DNA of 64,000 nucleotides from Mesostigma viride (Eukaryota > Streptophyta > Mesostigmatophyceae > Mesostigmatales > Mesostigmataceae). Made by a program: the position numbers and the translations under genes. The stretch spans positions 4,224,030 through 4,288,029 of the forward strand of contig RPFO01000041.1 of assembly GCA_009746045.1 (NCBI GenBank), in the 5' to 3' direction. Positions 1 through 11,423 of this stretch are shown piece after piece (positions within the stretch are counted from its first letter, which is position 1; every line of letters starts with the position of its first letter). The notes beneath the pieces are model-generated. The model saw only the letters and a program-made list of their open reading frames with translations, did not search any database and was not told the DNA's origin.

Positions 1-600
1 CTTTGTCTCGACAACTTCGAGTGAATACGAAACTTCTTATTGCCCATTCAAAACCTCTTCTAGCCAATATGAAACCTCTTCTAGCCAATATGAAACTTCT
101 AGTTGTCAATATGAAACCTTATCTAGCCAATATGAAACCTCTTCTAACCATTATGAAACCTCTCCCAGTGAATATGAAACTTCTTCTAGCCACTACGAAA
201 CCTCTTCCAGCCAATACGAAACCTCTTCTTGCCATTAAGAAACCTCGTCTAGCCAATATGAAATCGCTTCTAGCCAATACGAAACCTCTTCTTGCCAATA
301 AGAAACCTCGTCTAGCCAATATGAAATCTATTATAGCCAATATGGACGCTCTTCCAGCCAATATGAAACCTCTTCTAGCCTATACGAAACGCCTTCTTGC
401 CAATATGGAAGCTCTTCTTGCCTATATGAAACCTCTTATAGCCTATATGGAAGCTCTTCTTGTCAATATGAAACCTCTTCTTGCCAATACGAAATCTCTT
501 CTTGCCGATACGAAACCTCTTCCCGCCAATCTGCATCTTCTTCTAGTCAATATGGAGGATCTTCTTGCCATTTCGAAACCTCTTCAACAGTAAACATGGC
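1..600. repeat. 21-bp minisatellite, open in a 7-residue frame
   Basis: About 28 degenerate copies of a 21-bp unit (consensus near AATATGAAACCTCTTCTAGC) run in from the left window edge and end near 593. Because 21 is a multiple of 3, the plus strand stays open and reads as a heptapeptide repeat of the type K-P-L-L-A-N-M. The minus strand is also partly open. There is no good start codon and no visible splice connection to the gene downstream. Coding status is undecided, and a non-coding minisatellite is the safer reading. Confidence 0.8.
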
Positions 601-888
601 CACTCTATGAGAAACAAGCAAGAACATACCAGAGCTAGCCACGCAGTTCTCCGCCCTCTGTAGCTTTTGCTTACCCCAGGCGTCCTGGGCCCTGAACCCT
701 CTCTCCCTTTCCCCCCTCGTCCCCCACAAAAGGCCTATATTGGCCTATATCTGTACGTACTTTGATGATCAGCTTTGTTTTAGTTAGTATATTTAGAAAG
801 ACTTTCTTCCTGCTTCTTATTTGCTGCCATCGGCCGCCACATTGTTATTATGAACCCCGGATGGGGAGCCACGGTGCTCTGACCTGCC

Positions 889-1030
889 TGATGGTGGCGG
901 AAGTAAGCTGTCTAATCTGGCACATGATGGTGCCGGAAGTAAGCTGTCTAATCTGGCACATGATGGTGCCGGAAGTAAGCTGTCTAATCTGGCACATGAT
1001 GGTGCCGGAAGTAATCTGTTTAGTCTGGCA
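889..1030. repeat. 36-bp tandem repeat, about 3.9 copies
   Basis: A 36-bp unit containing GGAAGTAAGCTGTCTAATCT recurs almost perfectly, with the last copy more diverged. It lies just upstream of the first recognisable exon of the 1.1-6.9 kb gene. No gene is recognised between 601 and 1,086. Confidence 0.9.
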
Positions 1031-1086
1031 GGCCGTGCCTCTCTCCCCCATGCCCCTATCCCCTTCCCCCCCACTTCCCCCCCCAG

Positions 1087-4000
1087 ATCCCCCTGGACCG
1101 CCTGGACCGCCTGCTGGATCAGCTCGCTGCCACTGACGGCACGGTGAGGGGATAGGGATGACGATAGTTTGAAACACCCTAGTCGTGTAGGAGGCAGGCT
1201 GAGGGGACAGGGATGACGGTAGTTTGGCAAACATGTATTTTGACTCATAGAAGTCATAATGGTGCGCGAGGGAATATCCTACTTTGGCAACCGCAGGCCT
1301 AAGCAAGGCAGGATAATGCGCGAGGCATCTGTGTTGGGAGTATGCGTGCAACTAAGCTTATATAATACCAGTTGGGGATATCTTACACGGGGCAACGCGC
1401 GCCGGTGCAGACTTTATACTCCAGTGTGTAAGTTGCAGGGTTGTGGGCCCATGAACGGCATGGTGAGGCGCTAGACACAGCAGTAGACTGAAATGCAAGC
1501 ACCTGACATGTCGCCGTTGTGCAAAGTCCAACTGCCGCCACACTCCGGGCTTGTGTCAAGGTCAGCCACGTTGATGTGTGCGTTGGCAGCCTCCATGTGG
1601 CAAGCAGCATCCACCCCATCCTGCCTCACCCCTACATCTCGCCCCTTGGTCTTCTGCATCTTGCTCTTCGGTCCTCTTCCTCTCGCCCCTTCCTCTCCCC
1701 CCTTCCTCTCGCCCCTTCCTCTCGCCCCTTCCTCTCGCCCCTTCCTCTCGCCCCTTCCTCTCGCCCCTTCCTCTCGCCCCTTCCTCTCGCCCCTTCCTCT
1801 CCCCCCTTCCCTCGCCCCTTCCTCTCGCCCCTTCCTCTCCCCCCTTCCTCTCGCCCCTTCCTCTCGCCCCTTCCTCTCGCCCCTTCCTCTCGCCCCTTCC
1901 TCTCGCCCCTTCCTCTCCCCCCTTCCTCTCGCCCCTTCCTCTCGCCCCTTCCTCTCGCCCCTTCCTCTCGCCCCTTCCTCTCCCCCCTTCCTCTCGCCCC
2001 TTCCTCTCGCCCCTTCCTCTCGCCCCTTCCTCTCCCCCTTCCTCTCGCCCCTTCCTCTCGCCCCTTCCTCTCGCCCCTTCCTCTCGCCCCTTCCTCTCCC
2101 CCCTTCCTCTCGCCCCTTCCTCTCGCCCCTTCCTCTCGCCCCTTCCTCTCGCCCCTTCCTCTCGCCCCTTCCTCTCGCCCCTTTCTCTCGCCCCTTCCTC
2201 TCGCCCCTTCCTCTCGCCCCTTCCTCTCGCCCCTTCCTCTCGCCCCTTCCTCTCGCCCCTTCCTCTCGCCCCTTCCTCTCGCCCCTTCCTCTCGCCCCTT
2301 CCTCTCGCCCCTTCCTCTCCCCCCTTCCTCTCGCCCCTTCCTCTCGCCCCTTCCTCTCGCCCCTTCCTCTCGCCCCTTCCTCTCGCCCCTTCCTCTCGCC
2401 CCTTCCTCTCGCCCCTTCCTCTCGCCCCTTCCTCTCGCCCCTTCCTCTCGCCCCTTCCTCTCGCCCCTTCCTCTCGCCCCTTCCTCTCGCCCCCTCCTCT
2501 CGCCCCTTCCTCTCGCCCCTTCCTCTCGCCCCTTCCTCTCGCCCCTTCCTCTCGCCCCTTCCTCTCGCCCCTTCCTCTCACCCCTTGGTTTTCCCCCCAG
2601 AATGGTTGGTATGGTGCAGGGTGCGATGTTCCGTACGTTCACTTTACTGTTGATGGACACCAGGTGTTGCGGTAACCGATGACTATCAATACGTCGATGG
2701 TTATTGTTATGCTTCCCTCCGCTAACCCCAGACTTTGTGCAGCTGGACAGCATCCTCCGTCCAGTTTCAATGAGTCAATGAACTTGATAAGCACATCACC
2801 ACCCTTATGCCTGCCCCTGCCACATATGCTGCGCACCCCCCTTATGCCTTCCCCCGCCCATTGTGCCATGCATACCTGTGTGTGGCCAGCTGGACGGCAT
2901 CCTCCACCAGCTGCCGCTGTTGGCGCCGATGGGGCGGTCTACCATGACCCCCCCACCGCCGCACCCGCGCCATCCGAGCCCTACCAGCAAGCACGCGCAC
3001 CACCACCAAGCCCACGCGCACGGGCACCGGCTTCTGGCGACGGCACCGGGGGCCACCCCCGCCGCCTCCCCCTCGCAGCCACACCAACGGGACCCCTTCG
3101 GGGCATCCCACGCCGCATCCCCCGGCATGACATCCCAGCAGCAGCAGTGGTCGCATCATCATGATCCTCAGCAGCAGCAACAAGCACCACAGGAGCCGCA
3201 CCATCAGACGTCCGTCTCATCGGTGTCCTCCACCGTGTCCTCCCGCACTTCCCTGCCAGGGGGGCGCGCCCTGGACTACGTCTCCTCTGCGGCCGTGGAG
3301 GGGCGGCGGCGGCAGGGGGGCAGGGACGCTGGGCCGACGACGGGCGACGCAGACGGGTCGCAGCGGCCACGCGCTGCCACCTGGTCGCCTTCCCCTTTGC
3401 CCGCATTGAGCTGGGGTGAGGAGGCCCTGCTGCGCCGTTGGGGGTCCCTGGAGGTGAACCGGCCCATGGCCAGCGAGGGCTCTGCTTACTACTCCCACCA
3501 AGTGGCGAACGAACCGGCGTTGTACCCTCCTCAGGGTGGCTCTGTTTCATCCGCGTCTGCCGCGGGCTACCCTAACGATCTTGGCTCGAACTTTGCGGAG
3601 GAAAATGTTGCAGCTTTCGGAGGGAATGACGAAGGGGGCGGGGGGTCAGGGGGGTTTGCAGGCGGTGGGCTAGGGGTTGCCTATTCTGGGGGGGGTCCAG
3701 CGCTCACAGGGCCGACGGACTCGGTTGGGCAGGGGCCGCGATCATCCACTGCTGGCGGCTTGTCCTCATCATCGTGGGTGGGCATGCCGATGACCCCAGG
3801 ACAAGCCCGCCCTCAAGCCAGCCCGTCCCAGGGAAAGGGCGACACCCTGGACGGCCCCGAGGGCTCTTCCCAGTCCTTTGACCGGTTGTTGCGGCTGGCC
3901 AAGGGGGTGACGTTGACGGCATGCGGGGCAAGGGGGGCGGGGCAACAGCAGGGAGGTGGGGGCCTGGCGTCGCAGGGAGCGCTGGCGGGTCAGCCGAGCG

Positions 4001-6881
4001 ACACCTGGCAGGCCGAAGGGGGTGGCGTGGCTGGCGGGGGGGCTGTGGGCCCCTGGGTCGAGGGTGACGACGGGCGCGCGGGGCTGTTTGGGGCAGGGAC
4101 GTCAGCTGGGGGGCATGGCCAGGGCGCTGCTTCCTTCACAACGGCTCGCCTGGTGGGTGTTAAGGCATACGTATACTCAGCAGCTATGTCAGCACACTAA
4201 GCAGCGTACGCGGCGGCTATCTCGTCCACTTATCAGCGTAAATAGACATCAGCATATGCAGCAGCTATCTCGTCACAATGTTCATGACCATACATGCGGC
4301 TTTCTTGGGGTCCCCCCGTTGGTATTGTTAGCCTGTTTCATCCGTGGTCCAGAGGGCTTGCGTAGATACAGTCATTGCCGAGGTAAGTTGCGATCGACGC
4401 CGAAAATTCGGCGTCGCAACTTAGCGCGGTAACGCAACTTAACGGTAGAATTTGGCTAGCATCCCACCCCCTCCTCTCACACGGACTTCTATACGGCGTT
4501 CAACAGCTCTCGTCAAGCAAGATCCAGCTGCAGCATGGTCAAGGCCGCCCCCAAGTCCATTTTCCTGTTTTTCCATACCAGGTATCTTCTCATGATTTTG
4601 TGAGAAAGGCGGGCTGCGGCAATACACGCCGCCCGCCGGGTGCAGCCAGTCAGCCACACAGTGCGTGAGTGCCTGCATGTCGGTGTTTTACTGATACCAC
4701 AAATGTGTCGTCATGTGCGGCCTGCATGCTATGTACCGCAGTCCGCAGGCTGCAAATTAATTGGAATTGCAAGTTTGCATTCGCGCTTGTCACTAATTGC
4801 CAGGAGGCGGGGACGTCTGCGCGCCAGTGGGGCTTGCATATTTTGCTGCCTAAAGCCACATAGCGGGTCCGGACTTGGCAAAGAGTGGCCTCCTGCGCGG
4901 CCAAAAATGGCCTGACACCTACAAATTGAGTCATTGCCGCGTTAAGTTGCGATGGCACCGATGTTTAAGTTGCGGTCGCCGCCCAAACTTCGGCGTCGCA
5001 ACTTAACGCGGTAACGCAACCTTTAAAAAAGCAACTTAACGCGGTTATGGCTCAAGTCCTCATGAGCATTGACGAAGGCATGGTAGTATATTACTCTCTT
5101 ACAGTAATCGGTCATAGTGGTTGAAATGACTGCTTTACTAGACCACTTTGTTTTGTACCGTGCGAAGCAAATGTGGCCAAGGTTCCCCTGTTCCTCTGTT
5201 TGTTCTTTTCTTTTTCTGTTCTTTTCTTTCTCATTTCCTTCCTTTTTGATTTCCTCCCCCCTTTTCCTTTCTCATTTTCTTTGCTCTTGCTTCTCAATTT
5301 TCCCTTACCTGCCCCTTCTGCCTTGTCTGCCCCCCATCCACGTACCTACATTCCATGCTGCCCACGCAGGTCTACGGAAGCCAAGCCAAAGGGCCAGGGC
5401 CCGGCGCAGGGAGGGCTGGGGCGCAGGGCGCGAAGAAAGGGCCAGGTGGCTCCCGTCCAAGCAGCAGCAGCGCGGCGCAGTGGGAAGACATCCAATCGCT
5501 GCAGCGTCGCACGCTGGTGGAGCGGCAGGCGCGGCTGCGGGCAGAAGAAGAGATTCTGCGGCTGGAGGCACAGCTGGTCTACGGCACGGGGGCGCCAGGT
5601 GGCGGCGCTGTGGCCACCGGCGCCACCTCCGCAAGCTCCGCCACCTCCCGCCTGTCACTGGATGCGGGTGAATCCCCCGGGGGGCGCGAGCCACTGCGGG
5701 GCACCGATGCGGGACTGTTGAGGGGTCTGGGACAGTCAAGCAGCGCTGAGCGCAGAGGCCAGGACGTGGCAAGCGCCAGCAGTAGGACACGGGATAGCGG
5801 TACCATCACCGAGCCTGAAGAAGGGTGGGTTGGCAGGGGCCATGGGGACAGGGGCGACCATGGCCACGAGAGTGACACGAATGGCTCTTACAGTGACCGC
5901 TATCACCGCCGTGCGTCGAAGGATGCGGAGGATGAGGGTGAGGGTGGTGACAGCCCCCATCGCTATCATGGTGGGGGGAATTTCAGTGAGGACGAGGACT
6001 ATGGCACGGGGCTGGACGCGTGGGGGCGCAAGGAGGCCGCAGAGGCGGCCGGACCCAGAACAGCTGGTCATAGGGCCCAACCATCCCTGGCTGGGGATGG
6101 GGATTTGGCTGAGACGTCCCTTCGTTCAGCTCAGGGAAACGGGGATTGGGACGGTAGGGGCAGGATGGGGGGCAGGTCGCGAGGTCCCTCGGCACCTGCC
6201 AACGGGGATGGGGACGGGGATGTGTATGAACTGCTAGCCACCGTCACGCTGCGCGCTGAGGTGGCGGAGTCCCGTGTGCGCCAGCTGGAGGAGGAGGTGG
6301 CAGTCCTGCGGCGCGCGGCGGCTGGGGGCGTGCCGCAGGGGGCAGCGGCGACGCCCACCACCGGCCAGGGCGCTGAAATTCACGGGAATCGGACCACGGC
6401 GGCGACCCACGTGGTGGCCGCGGGTCTTGCTAGTAGCACCCTTTTCCACGGTGGCGCCTCGTCAGTAGCCACCACCGATGTCAAGGGGCACGGGGATGGT
6501 GGGGCGTCGTCGCCAGCACATAATGGCGGCTGGGTCCCTGGTCAGGTGGAGACCTGGGAGGAGTGGCTGCGGGGCCTGCGGCGCGCGTACCAGGCGCGGG
6601 TGGAGGCCCTGCCAGGTGGGGCGCCGGGGGATGCCTCTGGGCTGGCTAGCCAGGTGGGAGGGGGAAATGGGAGGGCAGGGGAGGTTCAGGGCGATGGGGT
6701 CCCTGCCTGGCCCAGCAAGGATGGCTTCCTGGTGGCGGAGCGAGACAAGGGGATGGACGAGTTGAACCTGGGGGTGGCCGGCAATGCTACTGCTGGCGTC
6801 GTTCCTGCAGGGCCGTCGATGTTGGAAGCTCTGCAGGCATTGCGGCAGGAGCTAGCCGCGCAGCTGGGCTCAAGAAATTGA
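1087..6881 (+). CDS. Multi-exon host-type gene, unknown function, coiled-coil C-terminal half (5' end not found)
   Basis: Proposed exons are 1,087-1,143, 2,601-2,663, 2,890-4,152 and 5,370-6,881 (stop TGA). Each is bounded by AG and GT and each junction is phase 0, so the chain stays open; this agreement is the main support. The first exon reads IPLDRLDRLLDQLAATDGT, the second NGWYGAGCDVPYVHFTVDGH plus Q. The third encodes about 420 residues rich in His, Gln, Ser and Gly, with short poly-Gln runs near 3,140-3,190. The last encodes about 503 residues with two predicted helical, Glu/Arg-rich segments (near 5,485-5,580 and 6,235-6,320) typical of coiled coils. A possible extra short exon at 2,743 also begins Leu-Asp. 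I recognise no family. Composition and low-complexity tracts fit a green-algal nuclear gene. The upstream exons, including the start codon, were not identified. Confidence 0.55.
1672..2588. repeat. 13-bp pyrimidine-rich minisatellite inside an intron
   Basis: About 70 nearly identical copies of CCTCTCGCCCCTT fill most of the intron between the exons at 1,087-1,143 and 2,601-2,663. The last copies run into the polypyrimidine tract and AG of the next exon. Since 13 is not a multiple of 3, all three frames are open and give a 13-residue pattern, so the long open frames on both strands here are artefacts. Confidence 0.95.
4376..5046. repeat. Pair of fold-back (hairpin) repeats in the last intron
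   Basis: Two related hairpins built on the motif CGCGTTAAGTTGCG lie at 4,385-4,422 and 4,937-5,011, with a further half-copy at 5,031-5,045. Both start from the same flank (TCATTGCCG). They could be the ends of one roughly 0.6-kb non-autonomous element or two small fold-back insertions. Between them nothing is recognised. They sit wholly inside the intron 4,153-5,369 of the host-type gene. Confidence 0.6.
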
Positions 6882-7521
6882 CAAAAGGCTTCCATTTTCA
6901 AGGTGGATGAAGCCGTGTTGGAATTGAAATGACAGTTGGGTAGGTATGGAAGTAGCCGCTGGATGGGTGTGAGCCTGACAGCTCGTCAGGTGTAGAACTG
7001 ACAGCGCTTGCAATCATGAGTGGGAAGTTGCAGAGGGTTCCTGGGTGAGGGGGAATTTTGGTATCTGCAGATGGTCAGCGACTTGTTGCGCATTGCCTTC
7101 ATGTCACCGAACATGGATCATGGGCCGACCCTCTCCCATGGGTACTGCTTAGCATCGATGGATGGGGACCATCTCAATGGGCACCCTCGCATCGACATGG
7201 ATGGGCACCCTTTCCCATGGATACCTTGCTGCTGTACCACCATCTTGTATGCTAGGGCACTGTCTGGTGAAGTCAAGTCACGTGTGCATGCTAATCAACA
7301 TGCATTGATTGATCAATAAATCAATTACACGCGATCCTGTTGGGGACTCGCGGAGCACGTGTAGTGCTTTCCATATCCCTGTATGTTGCACACTGGGGGG
7401 GAAGATATACCTGTCTTCCCTCATGCACCTGTTGGCAAGCCACAGCTGCAATAGCAAACTACTCACGGCCGGGGAGAGTCTGGCATAAACTGTGGGTGCA
7501 CCAAAGCTGGAGTATGCGGGA
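6882..7521. other. 3' flank of the host-type gene, nothing recognised
   Basis: No convincing ORF, RNA gene or repeat is seen apart from short similar phrases around CCATGGGT at 7,130-7,220 and a degenerate copy of the LINE terminal hairpin near 7,325-7,360. Confidence 0.5.
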
Positions 7522-7574
7522 GTTAATGCTCCGTGACTTCCAAACGAGAGCACGAGTTTAATTAATTAATTAAT
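7522..7574 (+). repeat. LINE 3'-terminal hairpin with (TTAA)n tail
   Basis: An imperfect stem (ATGCTCC / GAGAGCAC arms) is followed by GAG and a tail of repeated TTAA. It matches the terminal hairpins at 37,938, 44,732 and, in reverse, at 7,866, 8,413 and 11,839. It probably marks the 3' end of a heavily 5'-truncated plus-strand insertion. Confidence 0.6.
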
Positions 7575-7849
7575 GCGGGAGTCACATGGCAGGTGCGTTG
7601 GCAGGTACAAGCATGAGGATTATACCCCCCTCTAGTGACTACATATGGTAATTGGGGCATGATGCAGACGATATTTGTAACTTTCAATAGCGCAAGTACA
7701 TTTTTCTAATGAGATTAGCATAGTGTACTCCGTGGCATCAGGCTCCGGGAGAAGCCTTTATATTCTCCTGGTATATCGGGGGTTAGCATGCAACCTACCC
7801 CCACCCGTCATCATGCCCGAGCGTACAGTTGTCTTGAATAGTCCGGATT

Positions 7850-8010
7850 AATTAATTAATTAATTAGACTCGTGCTCCCGTTGGGGAGTCACGAAGCATT
7901 AACCCCGATGGATGGATGGATGGATGGGTGCAAACAGTCCTACCGGTCTAATCTATCTACAACAGCTACCTACAACATCTATCTAAAGCTATCAACATCT
8001 ACTCTACCCT
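7850..8010 (-). mobile_element. 5'-truncated L1-like LINE 3' end
   Basis: In minus orientation this holds the end of the 3' UTR, a short (CATC)n tract, the terminal hairpin (7,866-7,900) and the TTAA tail. It matches the 3' end of the longer copy at 11,839-12,000 closely, including TACCGGTCTAATCTATCTAC. No coding part remains. Confidence 0.75.
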
Positions 8011-8308
8011 AATAGTCCGGATGACGCGGAGTTGCTATCTGCGACTCCAGACCTGGGCGAGTGAGTCGCGCCACTTGCCTTCACCGGTGAAGTATCCGCG
8101 TTGAAAAGTACCTCATCGGGTACTCCGTGGCATGCATTCAGTGCATGTTCACGCACTTACTGACTTGATCCGTGGCATGCCCATGCTCATGACACGCAAG
8201 CTAGCACACTTACTTACTTAGTCTTGTCACAGTAGATGCACTGAAATGCAGACACAGAAGCAGATTCGTGCATGTGCACAGGCCCATCGTACCGTTGACA
8301 TTGTATAC

Positions 8309-8312
<4 letters not shown>

Positions 8313-8384
<72 letters not shown>
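8313..8384. repeat. (TAA)n microsatellite
   Basis: About 24 perfect TAA/ATT triplets. Between 8,011 and 8,312 no feature is recognised. Confidence 0.97.
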
Positions 8385-8385
<1 letters not shown>

Positions 8386-8394
8386 GAGAACCGG

Positions 8395-8458
8395 CCCAAA
8401 ATAATTAATGAAACTCGTGCTCCCGTTGAGGAGTCACGGAGCATTAATCCCGATGCCG
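8395..8458 (-). repeat. LINE 3'-terminal hairpin next to an expanded GGAT array
   Basis: The same terminal hairpin in minus orientation (8,413-8,447) is preceded on the plus strand by the TTAAT tail remnant. It is followed directly by the (GGAT)n/(GGAC)n array, where other copies have only three or four GATG units before the 3' UTR. Confidence 0.7.
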
Positions 8459-9300
8459 GATGGATGGATGGATGGATGGATGGATGGACGGACGGACGGA
8501 CGGACGGACGGACGGACGGACGGACGGACGGACGGACGGACGGACGGACGGACGGACGGACGGACGGACGGACGGACGGACGGACGGACGGACGGACGGA
8601 CGGACGGACGGACGGACGGACGGACGGACGGACGGACGGACGGACGGACGGACGGACGGACGGACGGACGGACGGACGGACGGACGGACGGACGGATGGA
8701 TGGATGGATGGATGGATGGATGGATGGATGGATGGATGGATGGATGGATGGATGGATGGATGGATGGATGGATGGATGGATGGATGGATGGATGGATGGA
8801 TGGATGGATGGATGGATGGATGGATGGATGGATGGATGGATGGATGGATGGATGGATGGATGGATGGATGGATGGATGGATGGATGGATGGATGGAGGGA
8901 GGGACGGACGGACGGACGGACGGACGGACGGACGGACGGACGGACGGACGGACGGACGGACGGACGGACGGACGGACGGACGGACGGACGGACGGACGGA
9001 CGGACGGACGGACGGACGGACGGACGGACGGACGGACGGACGGACGGACGGACGGACGGACGGACGGACGGACGGACGGACGGACGGACGGACGGACGGA
9101 CGGACGGACGGACGGACGGACGGACGGACGGACGGACGGACGGACGGACGGACGGACGGACGGACGGACGGACGGACGGACGGACGGACGGATGGATGGA
9201 TGGATGGATGGATGGATGGATGGATGGATGGATGGATGGATGGATGGATGGATGGATGGATGGATGGATGGATGGATGGATGGATGGATGGATGGATGGA
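8459..9300. repeat. Block-structured (TGGA)n/(CGGA)n array, about 840 bp
   Basis: Pure tetranucleotide blocks alternate: about 6 TGGA, then CGGA to 8,696, TGGA to about 8,893, a short GGAGGGA junction, CGGA to about 9,191, then TGGA to 9,300. There is almost no interspersion inside blocks. All long open frames here, on both strands, are artefacts of the 4-bp period. Confidence 0.97.
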
Positions 9301-10868
9301 TTTGCTGAGCTTCGCTCATTTTATATATGACGCGTGGACGGGCTCAAAGGGGACCGACCTGCCGTAGGTAGCGTAAGACTAGCGCTTGTCACGAGGGTAC
9401 TGCACCGGCCGGCCCTTTTTGTGCCGAGGCTGAGTGTGGTTCCGGAGTGCAGGCCTAGGTAGCTTCTAACGTACGTCACTAGACCTTGTTACCTGCGCCA
9501 GCCGCCAGGCGTGGCGAAACTGTGATTGGCAGTCAGTACACCTTGTACCTGCGCCAGCCGGCAGGCCTGCGTGGCGCAATGTGAATGATAGTCAGTACTT
9601 AGAGTGGTGTAGGGGACGTAGGGAGGCCTCTTTTCAGCTTCGCAACTTGATCCCAGCATTTGCTGGCAAGGTCGGCTGGCCGCTATGGCGGCTGCGCTGA
9701 ATGTAAGACGATGCTATCGGCCTCTCCGGGCGTGGAGAGGCCTGGAATAAAGGTCTTTATGTTCGCCACCCACCGTTACAGGCCACGGTAATGGTTGTTG
9801 GGTGGGGGGCTCTACGATTTGAGTAAAAGGGTGTGATTTCCGGCGCTGGGCCCACTGACGATTCCCCTCTACCCCTGGGTGCGGCAAGCAGCTTCCTGAC
9901 ACTGGGGAAGCTGCGTTTTTAGTCGGACAACGTCAGGGAAGGAGCCATACAGGCCAGGGCCAGCGGCTACGGTGGAAAGAATCACAGGTGGAGGCGAATC
10001 TGCCTTAAACGTGGGGATGGCTAGCGCGGGGTGCCAGGGTAGCCCATAACTGCCAGGAGCCTGACAGCGGACCCGATCTTTCGGCCTGTGGCCAGACGGG
10101 AGTTTCGGGGAGGATGCGGGGCTGGAGCAAATCTTGGTGGGAGGAGCGCGCTCTTCATCATTGCCCAGTTTTTCAGCAAAGAATGTTCGCCTGGCGGGGC
10201 TGAAATTCTTGCTGTTTTATCGCCTTGTTTTTATCCTGTATGATGCATTATAGGAAAAGCGATAAAGAGTTCGGTTCAGCCAGGGGGGCATATCTATGCC
10301 ATAAAAAATTTCCTACAACAACACAAGCCCTGGTCAGGGCCTTGGCTAAGCAGTTTCCAAGCCAAGGCCTTGGTAGGGTAGAGGGCCTATCGCCACAAAG
10401 GTTTCAATGCCGGGAAATCCCAGCCTCGGGGGTGGGGCTGGTGATGGGTCCTGGGCTTGTGAGAGACGGTCCGGGGGCGTAAGGCCTAATGAGCAGCCGC
10501 TGGAAACCGCCCCCCTAACGGGGGGAACGACATGGGTGCCGCCCTGCGTCCGCCGGGAAACCGTAGCGGCCACACGGGGGCGGCAGTACAGCCGTGGCAG
10601 CGTGCAAGAGGGGGGCCATGGGCGGAAAGAAACTCGGCACCAAGGTTGGCGACAGCCTTAGTGGCCAGGAAGGAGGTGTGGGGGCAACACCTTGTGTTCG
10701 AGTATGCTGGGCCCCCAGCATGGTGCTACAATAACCAACTTGATAATGATGTGCACTGAGTTTGAAGGTGTGGTATAGGCTGTCCGTATAAAGCCTAGCA
10801 CACAAAAATGTAAAATAAATGTTTCTCTTGGTGGGAAGGAACTCCAATGGACCAAAAACAAGAAATGT
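9301..10868. repeat. 1.57-kb non-coding repeat unit (full version)
   Basis: The unit begins TTTGCTGAGCTTCGCTC directly after the tetranucleotide array and ends with AAACAAGAAATGTA. Its left part (9,301-9,650) and right part (about 10,685-10,868) recur, joined together, in the next 555 bp. The middle (9,651-10,684) has several GC-rich inverted stretches, for example around 10,465-10,560, suggesting structured RNA, but no protein is recognised. It is probably a non-autonomous retroelement. Confidence 0.6.
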
Positions 10869-11423
10869 ATTTGCTGAGCTTCGCTCATTTTATATATGAC
10901 GCGTGGACGGGCTCAAAGGGGACCGACCTGCCGTAGGTAGCGTAAGACTAGCGCTTGTCACGAGGGTACTGCACCGGCCGGCCCTTTTTGTGCCGAGGCT
11001 GAGTGTGGTTCCGAAGTGCAGGCCTAGGTAGCTTCTAACGTACGTCACTAGACCTTGTTACCTGCGCCAGCCGCCAGGCGTGGCGAAACTGTGATTGGCA
11101 GTCAGTACACCTTGTACCTGCGCCAGCCGGCAGGCCTGCGTGGCGCAATGTGAATGATAGTCAGTACTTAGAGTGGTGTAGGGGACGTAGGGAGGCCTCT
11201 TTTCAGCTCCCACCCACCCACCCACGCTGCTAAGAGGGGCAACACCTTGTGTTCGAGTATGCTGGGCCCCCAGCATGGTGCTACAATAACCAACTTGATA
11301 ATGATGTGCACTGAGTTTGAAGGTGTGGTATAGGCTGTCCGTATAAAGCCTAGCACACGAAAATGTAAAATAAATGTTTCTCTTGGTGGGAAGGAACTCC
11401 AATGGACCAAAAACAAGAAATGT
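10869..11423. repeat. Internally deleted tandem copy of the 1.57-kb unit
   Basis: Positions 10,869-11,208 copy 9,301-9,640, and 11,237-11,423 copy 10,690-10,868, with only a few differences. The middle kilobase is missing and replaced by a short CCCACCCACC stretch. The copy starts exactly where the first ends and is followed at once by (TGGA)n, so the pair sits inside a tetranucleotide array. Confidence 0.85.

Noticed and set aside
1493-2753. Five overlapping 340-390-codon frames on both strands.
   Set aside because: They are produced by the 13-bp pyrimidine minisatellite, which cycles through all frames. The region lies in an intron.
8408-9367. Long open frames encoding (W)MDG / RTDG and HPSI / RPSV repeats on both strands, also at 11,374-11,840 and 17,038-17,913.
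   Set aside because: A stop-free 4-bp repeat necessarily leaves frames open on both strands. There is no start context, splice logic or non-repeat coding sequence.
10465-10530. Hammerhead-ribozyme-like core (CTAATGAG, short stem, GGAAAC).
   Set aside because: The invariant G of CUGAUGA is A here, and no correctly placed cleavage triplet with closing stems was found. I treat it as GC-rich secondary structure only.
10688-10720. tRNA B-box-like GTTCGAGT suggesting a tRNA-derived SINE.
   Set aside because: No convincing A box at the right distance, no cloverleaf, and the deleted copy at 11,237 has a different upstream sequence.
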